NCBI RefSeq assembly: GCF_003987435.1
Contig: NZ_PIQG01000002.1
Coordinates: forward strand, 1-64,000
Reading direction: 5' to 3'
Length of the DNA stretch: 64,000 nt
Source of the DNA: Pseudidiomarina taiwanensis
GTDB lineage: Bacteria; Pseudomonadota; Gammaproteobacteria; Enterobacterales; Alteromonadaceae
The notes beneath the pieces are model-generated. The model saw only the letters and a program-made list of their open reading frames with translations, was not told where the DNA came from and ran no database searches. Positions 59,331 to 64,000 of the stretch are shown in pieces. Each line of letters starts with the position of its first letter. Positions within the stretch are counted from its first letter, which is position 1. The position numbers were made by a program, and so were the translations under genes.

Positions 59331-59357
59331 AAAAGGCCGCAACTATAGCGGCCTTTT
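59331..59357. terminator. Bidirectional intrinsic terminator between BatD gene and ppiD
   Basis: Perfect 10-bp stem AAAAGGCCGC/GCGGCCTTTT with a 7-nt loop, flanked by A and T runs on both sides. It serves the convergent BatD (+) and ppiD (-) genes, whose stops lie 10 and 33 bp away. Confidence 0.92.
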
Positions 59358-59389
59358 ATTGCACTTCTTATTGCGCTTCTTAAACCATG

Positions 59390-61255
59390 TTACTCAGCTT
59401 CACGACCAAGTTGTAACTCGATATCCGCCTGCGCTCGTAAACTCGCTAACAGGGCTGCATAAACTTGCTGCGATTGGCTGCCGCTTAACTGCTCACGTAG
59501 CTGCGGAGTAACCGATTCGTCAGCTGTTCCAGCAGCAACCTCACTGAGTACCACCAAGGCAACATCACCGTTACCAAGGTTAGTGACTTCGGTTGTGCTT
59601 AGGTCACTCATCGGCGCATTCAAATCAAATAGAGTACGCAATACCGCTGCCGGATAATCCGCATTTTGCCGCGTCGCCGCAGTAATCTCAGTTAACTCGA
59701 CTGTTTCACCGGCGAGCACCGCACTCGCTGCGTCTGCAGCGGCTTGTTCCGCAAGCTGCTGGGCCTTTTCTTGCAACAATGCCTGCTCAACCTGAGCCTG
59801 AACCTCAGCAAGTGGCTTCACCGTCTCGGCTTGATAGTCTGTGACACGCACTACAATCGACTGGGTATCACTCACTTCAATAAGATCGCTGTTCAAACCT
59901 TCCGCAATAAAATCTTGATCAAATACTTGCGCAAGCACCGCAGGGTGATTCAACGCAGTCGGCGCAGAGTTGCGGCTAAACCAATCGGCACTGCGCACCA
60001 CTAGGTCAGTATCTTCAGCAATCGGCGCAAAAGTGTCTGGGATTTCAAACGCCTGTTCAGCAACCTGTTGTTGAAGCTCGTAGTATTGCTGTTTCACTTC
60101 ACGATCGATCATATCGCTCATGATACTGTCACGAACTTCTTCAAACGGGGTCACTTCACCGGCAATGCGATCGGTTAACTGAATCAAATGAAAACCAAAG
60201 GTCGTTTCGACGATATCACTAACCTGACCAATCTCAGTCAGTGCGAATGCCGCTTCTTCAAAGTCAGGATCCATAGTGCCCTGCTCGATAAAGTCAAGAT
60301 CACCGCCCTGCTCTGCTGAGAAAGTATCATCCGAGTACTGTGCAGCAAGCGTAGCAAAATCAGCACCCGCAGCAAGTTGCTGCTGCACGTCTCGCGCCCG
60401 AGCCTCGGCATCGTCACCTTCAAACAGAATATGTGAGAAACGTGATTGGCTCGCAGTTTCGTAGTTGCCACGGTTGTTGTCGTACCATTCACGAATCCTC
60501 GCTTCATCAACTTCCACGGCTTCCGCTAACGCGCCAGCGTCGATTTCAACAAACTCAGCCTTTACTTGCTCTGGCACGACAAAACGGTTTTGATTCGCCA
60601 AATACCAGCTGTTGATCTCTTCTTCAGTTAATTCGACTTGGCCTTTGTAATCATCAAGCTTAAAGGTGACATAGCCACCAGAACGCGTTTGATTCAACAA
60701 AGCCTGAATTTGCTCGACTTCGTTGGCAAGCACGAATTCGCTTTCTAGAATTCCTTCAAGCGCGGTGCTGCGCGCCAAATCAGCACGAAGATTTTCCGCA
60801 AATTGGTCGACACTCAAACCATTCTGTGCCAATACCAAACGATAGGTATCGTTATCGAACTGACCCGCTACTTGGAATGCAGGATAGTCACGGATCGCCT
60901 GTTTAACTTGTTCATTCGACATCCGAATGCCACTGTCACGGGCAAATTGCTCCAACAGCTTTTGATTCACTAGACTATCTAATACTTGTTGCCGCAAACG
61001 TTGATTAAACGATGGGTCAGCAGCGAGGGTGGCGTAAAAGTCACCAAACTGCTGCTCTTGGCGCAATCGTTCATTCTCAACTGCCCGATCAAACTGAACT
61101 CGGCTCACCTCTTCACCGTTGACCAAAGCAACCGCAGGCTCGGGTTGATTGGTGACATAGCTGCCAATCCCGAACAATGCGAAGGTCAAAGCGAGAAAAA
61201 CCAGAATGGCTTTCACCACAAAACTTTGGGACCGCTCTCGAATACTGTCCAACAT
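59390..61255 (-). CDS. ppiD: Periplasmic chaperone PpiD (SurA-N/parvulin)
   Basis: 621 residues (E. coli 623). An inner-membrane anchored periplasmic chaperone at the Sec exit. It starts LDSIRERSQSFVVKAILVFLAL, with one membrane anchor (about 12-34). A SurA-N-like domain follows, then a single parvulin-type PPIC domain (about 265-365: FSHILFEGDDAEARAR, GGDLDFIEQGTMDPDFEEAAF, TTFGFHLIQL). It is convergent with the Bat operon. In E. coli the order lon-hupB-ppiD is the same; here tRNA-Asp with its terminator lies between hupB and ppiD. Confidence 0.95.
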   Translation of the reverse strand: MLDSIRERSQSFVVKAILVFLALTFALFGIGSYVTNQPEPAVALVNGEEVSRVQFDRAVENERLRQEQQFGDFYATLAADPSFNQRLRQQVLDSLVNQKLLEQFARDSGIRMSNEQVKQAIRDYPAFQVAGQFDNDTYRLVLAQNGLSVDQFAENLRADLARSTALEGILESEFVLANEVEQIQALLNQTRSGGYVTFKLDDYKGQVELTEEEINSWYLANQNRFVVPEQVKAEFVEIDAGALAEAVEVDEARIREWYDNNRGNYETASQSRFSHILFEGDDAEARARDVQQQLAAGADFATLAAQYSDDTFSAEQGGDLDFIEQGTMDPDFEEAAFALTEIGQVSDIVETTFGFHLIQLTDRIAGEVTPFEEVRDSIMSDMIDREVKQQYYELQQQVAEQAFEIPDTFAPIAEDTDLVVRSADWFSRNSAPTALNHPAVLAQVFDQDFIAEGLNSDLIEVSDTQSIVVRVTDYQAETVKPLAEVQAQVEQALLQEKAQQLAEQAAADAASAVLAGETVELTEITAATRQNADYPAAVLRTLFDLNAPMSDLSTTEVTNLGNGDVALVVLSEVAAGTADESVTPQLREQLSGSQSQQVYAALLASLRAQADIELQLGREAE

Positions 61256-61312
61256 GCTCGATTAAACCTCAAAATAAGCAAAAAAACTGGCCAAGAGTAT
61301 ACCTTGTTCTCG

Positions 61313-61347
61313 CCAAAAAAATAACCCGAAGCGAAGCTTCGGGTTAT
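61313..61347 (-). terminator. Intrinsic terminator after tRNA-Asp
   Basis: Perfect 12-bp stem ATAACCCGAAGC (61321-61332) with GCTTCGGGTTAT (61336-61347), a 3-nt loop, then T-rich sequence on the minus strand. It lies 13 bp beyond the tRNA 3' end. Confidence 0.9.
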
Positions 61348-61359
61348 AACTTTGTTAGT

Positions 61360-61436
61360 TGGCGGAACGGACGGGATTCGAACCCGCGACCCCCGGCGTG
61401 ACAGGCCGGTATTCTAACCAGCTGAACTACCGCTCC
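61360..61436 (-). tRNA. tRNA-Asp (GTC)
   Basis: 77 nt with encoded CCA. It starts GGAGCGGTAGTTCAG; the anticodon loop is CTGTCAC in the arm GGCCTGTCACGCC, giving GTC; the T-arm is GGGTTCGAATCCC. It is almost identical to E. coli tRNA-Asp. It lies 7 bp downstream of the hupB stop, so it is probably processed from, or coexpressed with, the hupB transcript. Confidence 0.98.
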
Positions 61437-61443
61437 GCGGGTA

Positions 61444-61716
61444 TTAGTTCACTGCGTCTTTAAGTGCTTTACCAGCTTTGAATGCTGGAACTTTAGCTGC
61501 AGCGATTTGAATTGTTTGGCCAGTTTGTGGGTTACGACCAGTGCGAGCAGAACGCTCACGAACACTGAACGTACCGAAACCGACAAGTGCTACTTGCTCA
61601 CCACTCTTCAATGCATCTGTTACTGCATCGATGAAAGAGTCTAAAGCACGACCAGCAGCAGCCTTCGAAATTTCTGCTCCATCTGCAATTTTGTCAACTA
61701 ACTGAGACTTATTCAC
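61444..61716 (-). CDS. hupB: DNA-binding protein HU-beta
   Basis: 90 residues, the E. coli length. A nucleoid-associated dimer that bends DNA without sequence specificity. [39 protein letters not shown] and the DNA-binding arm [14 protein letters not shown] are canonical (quoted in parts). The start is GTG 61716, as for E. coli hupB, with AAGGGG about 10 nt upstream. It lies downstream of lon, the conserved order; its promoter must lie in the 314-bp spacer 61717-62030. Confidence 0.97.
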   Translation of the reverse strand: MNKSQLVDKIADGAEISKAAAGRALDSFIDAVTDALKSGEQVALVGFGTFSVRERSARTGRNPQTGQTIQIAAAKVPAFKAGKALKDAVN

Positions 61717-61740
61717 AGTATCATCCCCTTAGATTATTAT
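61712..61740 (+). promoter_or_regulatory. Candidate plus-strand promoter at the hupB start
   Basis: TTCACA (61712-61717), a 17-bp spacer and TATTAT (61735-61740): each hexamer is one mismatch from the sigma-70 consensus and the spacing is ideal. It points away from hupB into the hupB-lon spacer. A/T-rich leaders give chance matches, so confidence is limited. Confidence 0.35.
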
Positions 61741-61746
61741 TATCAA

Positions 61747-62020
61747 ATTTGCATGGTTCCATATGCATGGGCCAGCGAAGTTTAATGCAAACGCCCCACT
61801 GTAAGGTTTGTTTGCTTCGGCGTTAGCGAGCGACTGCTATACGTTACCCTAACGCTAAAGTGTGGAGCCAAAACGTTTAGTTAGGTTTGTTCTGACCAAT
61901 CACTTTGACTCTAGGCTACCACAACAATTTCAGTTGAGAACCCTTTTTCTTAATTTTTTTCACGAAAGAATGCGGTCTGTAGCGATTTTAGCCGTCTGAA
62001 CCCCGCATTCTTTCGTTTTT
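61747..62020 (+). ncRNA. Candidate small RNA in the hupB-lon spacer
   Basis: No ORF, tRNA or known RNA family was recognised in the 314-bp spacer. The plus strand has a promoter-like element at 61712-61740 and, about 270 nt later, a long hairpin followed by T-runs, which together define a possible transcript. Minus-strand transcription of lon and hupB also crosses this region. This is inference from sequence signals only. Confidence 0.25.
61962..62020 (+). terminator. Large hairpin with T-runs on the plus strand, near the lon stop
   Basis: Perfect 14-bp inverted repeat ACGAAAGAATGCGG (61962-61975) and CCGCATTCTTTCGT (62003-62016) with a 27-nt loop. On the plus strand T6 follows directly and another T6 comes a few bases later. 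On the minus strand A-rich sequence follows, so it does not look like a normal lon terminator despite lying 14 bp past the lon stop. Confidence 0.6.
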
Positions 62021-62030
62021 TGGTTGTTTT

Positions 62031-64000
62031 TTAATCACTCACTCCGTGCTCAAGGGCGACTTGCAGCACTTCATCAATCCATTTAACTGGGCGAATATCG
62101 AGATCACCGATGACTTCAGAGCTGATTTCTTTCAAATCACGCTCATTATCTTTCGGAATCAGGACATGCTTAATACCGCCTCGGTGAGCTGCCAGCAGCT
62201 TCTCTTTCAAGCCACCAATGGCGAGTACTTCACCGCGCAGCGTGATCTCACCCGTCATCGCTACATCGGCACGCACAGGAATACCACTAAGGCTCGAGAC
62301 CATGGCTGTCACCATCGCAATACCGGCACTTGGGCCGTCTTTAGGCGTGGCGCCTTCTGGCACGTGGACGTGCAAATCGCGCTTCTCGTAAAAATCGGGT
62401 TCAATTCCAAGTTTTTCGGCGCGGCTGCGGACTACGGTTAACGCGGTTTGAATCGACTCTTGCATCACTTCGCCTAATGAACCGGTAGAGGTCACTTTGC
62501 CTTTACCCGGCACATTGGTCGCTTCAATAGTCAGCAAATCGCCGCCGACTTCGGTCCAGGCGAGACCTGTCACCTGCCCAACTTGATTCGTCTCTTCTGC
62601 TTTGCCGTAATCAAACCGCTGCACGCCAAGGAAATCACTCAAGTTCTTTTGATTGATTTCAACATGCTTGACGCGCTTATCGAGGACGATTTTCTTCACT
62701 GCTTTACGACACAGCCGTGAGATTTCGCGCTCAAGGTTACGCACCCCAGCTTCGCGGGTGTAATAGCGAATAATTCCGACAATTGCATCATCAGTAATAT
62801 TCACTTCTTTAGCTTTCAAACCGTTACGCTCAATTTGTTTTGGCAATAAATGGCGTTTCGCAATGTTCAGCTTTTCTTCTTCGGTATAACCCGACAACCG
62901 AATCACTTCCATCCGGTCGAGCAGCGGCCCAGGAATATTCATACTATTCGAGGTCGCAACGAACATTACATCTGACAGATCATAATCGACCTCAAGATAG
63001 TGGTCGTTAAAGTTGATATTTTGCTCTGGGTCTAAGACCTCGAGCAAAGCTGACGCCGGGTCACCCCGCATATCAGATGCCATCTTGTCGATTTCATCTA
63101 ATAAAAACAGCGGATTGCGCACCCCAACTTTAGCCATTTTCTGAATTAATTTGCCCGGCATTGAGCCGATATAAGTACGGCGATGTCCCCGAATTTCAGC
63201 CTCATCCCGCACCCCACCGAGGGCCATGCGAATATATTTACGCCCAGTCGCCTTGGCAATCGACTGTCCCAGTGAGGTTTTGCCCACTCCTGGCGGTCCA
63301 ACGAGACACAAAATAGCGCCACGAACTTTGCTAGTGCGCTGTTGTACCGCAAGATATTCGAGGATCCGCTCTTTAACTTTTTCTAAACCGTAATGGTCAG
63401 CATCCAAGATCTGCTCAGCTAAGGCCAAATCCTTTTTAATCCGTGAACGCTTTTTCCATGGCACCGAGACCATCCAATCAATGTAGCCACGCACGACTGT
63501 TGCTTCAGCTGACATCGGCGACATCATTTTCAGTTTCTGTAGTTCAGCCCGAGTTTTCTGCTCTGCCTCTTCTGGCATCTTGGCTTCGGCGATTTTGTTT
63601 TCGAGTGTTTCGAATTCATCTTGGCCATCTTCCATATCACCAAGTTCTTTTTGAATCGCTTTCATTTGCTCATTCAAATAGTACTCGCGCTGACTTTTCT
63701 CCATTTGCTTTTTAACGCGAGTGCGAATGCGCTTCTCGACCTGAAGCAGATCGATTTCACCTTCCATGAGCGCCATTAAATATTCAAGTCGCTCACGCAC
63801 ATCAATCAACTCAAGCACTTTTTGCTTGTCGTTCAGCTTCAATGGCATATGCGCAGCCATGGTATCCGCTAACCGATCCGCTTCATCGATCCCCGACAAT
63901 GAGGTCAGAACTTCTGGCGGGATCTTTTTATTTAGTTTGACGTAACCCTCAAATTGATTCACCGCCGAGCGAATCATGACCTCTTCTTCTTTGTCATCCA
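62031..64000 (-). CDS. lon: ATP-dependent protease Lon, N-terminus beyond right edge
   Basis: The frame is open to base 64000 and continues outside; 656 complete codons are visible against about 784 in E. coli, so roughly the first 130 residues are missing. The visible part starts at [22 protein letters not shown] in pieces, within the N-terminal domain. Walker [10 protein letters not shown], Walker [11 protein letters not shown], and the proteolytic Ser/Lys dyad in [11 protein letters not shown] and the later [14 protein letters not shown] are intact. It degrades misfolded and regulatory proteins. The promoter, probably heat-shock type, is off-window. The ATG at 63977 is internal, not the start. 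Confidence 0.98.
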   Translation of the reverse strand, partial: DDKEEEVMIRSAVNQFEGYVKLNKKIPPEVLTSLSGIDEADRLADTMAAHMPLKLNDKQKVLELIDVRERLEYLMALMEGEIDLLQVEKRIRTRVKKQMEKSQREYYLNEQMKAIQKELGDMEDGQDEFETLENKIAEAKMPEEAEQKTRAELQKLKMMSPMSAEATVVRGYIDWMVSVPWKKRSRIKKDLALAEQILDADHYGLEKVKERILEYLAVQQRTSKVRGAILCLVGPPGVGKTSLGQSIAKATGRKYIRMALGGVRDEAEIRGHRRTYIGSMPGKLIQKMAKVGVRNPLFLLDEIDKMASDMRGDPASALLEVLDPEQNINFNDHYLEVDYDLSDVMFVATSNSMNIPGPLLDRMEVIRLSGYTEEEKLNIAKRHLLPKQIERNGLKAKEVNITDDAIVGIIRYYTREAGVRNLEREISRLCRKAVKKIVLDKRVKHVEINQKNLSDFLGVQRFDYGKAEETNQVGQVTGLAWTEVGGDLLTIEATNVPGKGKVTSTGSLGEVMQESIQTALTVVRSRAEKLGIEPDFYEKRDLHVHVPEGATPKDGPSAGIAMVTAMVSSLSGIPVRADVAMTGEITLRGEVLAIGGLKEKLLAAHRGGIKHVLIPKDNERDLKEISSEVIGDLDIRPVKWIDEVLQVALEHGVSD

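Noticed and set aside
61962-62016. Hairpin as the lon terminator
   Set aside because: On the lon strand it is followed by A-rich, not T-rich, sequence; the T-runs are on the plus strand.

Overview
The window is chromosomal DNA from a gammaproteobacterium, most like the order Alteromonadales and probably the Idiomarinaceae (Idiomarina/Pseudidiomarina/Aliidiomarina type). That placement rests on protein similarity recognised by eye and on gene order (tRNA-fMet-rimP-nusA-infB-rbfA-truB-rpsO-pnp-nlpI, rlmE-ftsH-folP-glmM-tpiA-secG-tRNA-Leu, dnaK-dnaJ-dapB-carA-carB-greA, grpE/nadK-recN-bamE, fadI-fadJ, ppiD/tRNA-Asp/hupB/lon). No database search was run. Most of the window is housekeeping core on the minus strand; plus-strand genes are mainly yhbY, nadK-recN-bamE-M16-GGDEF/EAL and the MoxR/Bat operon.

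Layout. 1-5278 (minus) is one open reading frame running off the left edge: a secreted SpvB/TcdB-N/FG-GAP/RHS protein of at least 1,759 residues. 5362-7080 holds a predicted secreted HExxHxxGxxDE metalloprotease directly behind nlpI. 7142-16642 is the translation/RNA-decay superoperon from tRNA-fMet to pnp, with tRNA-Leu and secG. 16644-22707 holds tpiA, glmM, folP, ftsH, rlmE and divergent yhbY. 22724-23643 is a small phage-like divergent regulator pair (CI-type and Ner-type HTH proteins) with repeated operator-like sequences. 23645-33334 is dnaK-dnaJ-M48 protease-dapB-carA-carB-greA. 33489-39038 is an accessory block (flavin-dependent halogenase, sulfotransferase-like protein, TonB-dependent receptor) lying between dnaK and grpE. 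39201-43067 is grpE divergent from nadK-recN-bamE. 43108-48730 holds an M16 protease, a GGDEF/EAL protein and a small membrane protein. 48750-52198 is fadI-fadJ. 52384-59321 is a six-gene MoxR/DUF58/VWA (Bat-like) operon. 59390-64000 holds ppiD, tRNA-Asp, hupB and lon (cut by the right edge).

Regulation is unusually readable. Sigma-32 type heat-shock promoters lie upstream of rlmE-ftsH, dnaK and grpE. A near-consensus LexA box with phased repeats precedes recN. A GGTCNGACC palindrome lies between fadI and moxR. Eight strong intrinsic terminators mark transcription units. Many starts are GTG or TTG (pnp, rimP, glmM, carA, dapB, hupB, the GGDEF/EAL gene); for several of them a well-spaced Shine-Dalgarno sequence supports the choice.

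The most interesting parts are the truncated RHS giant, the nlpI-linked protease, the phage-like switch with its operators, the halogenase/sulfotransferase/receptor block inside the heat-shock locus, and a possible small RNA in the hupB-lon spacer.
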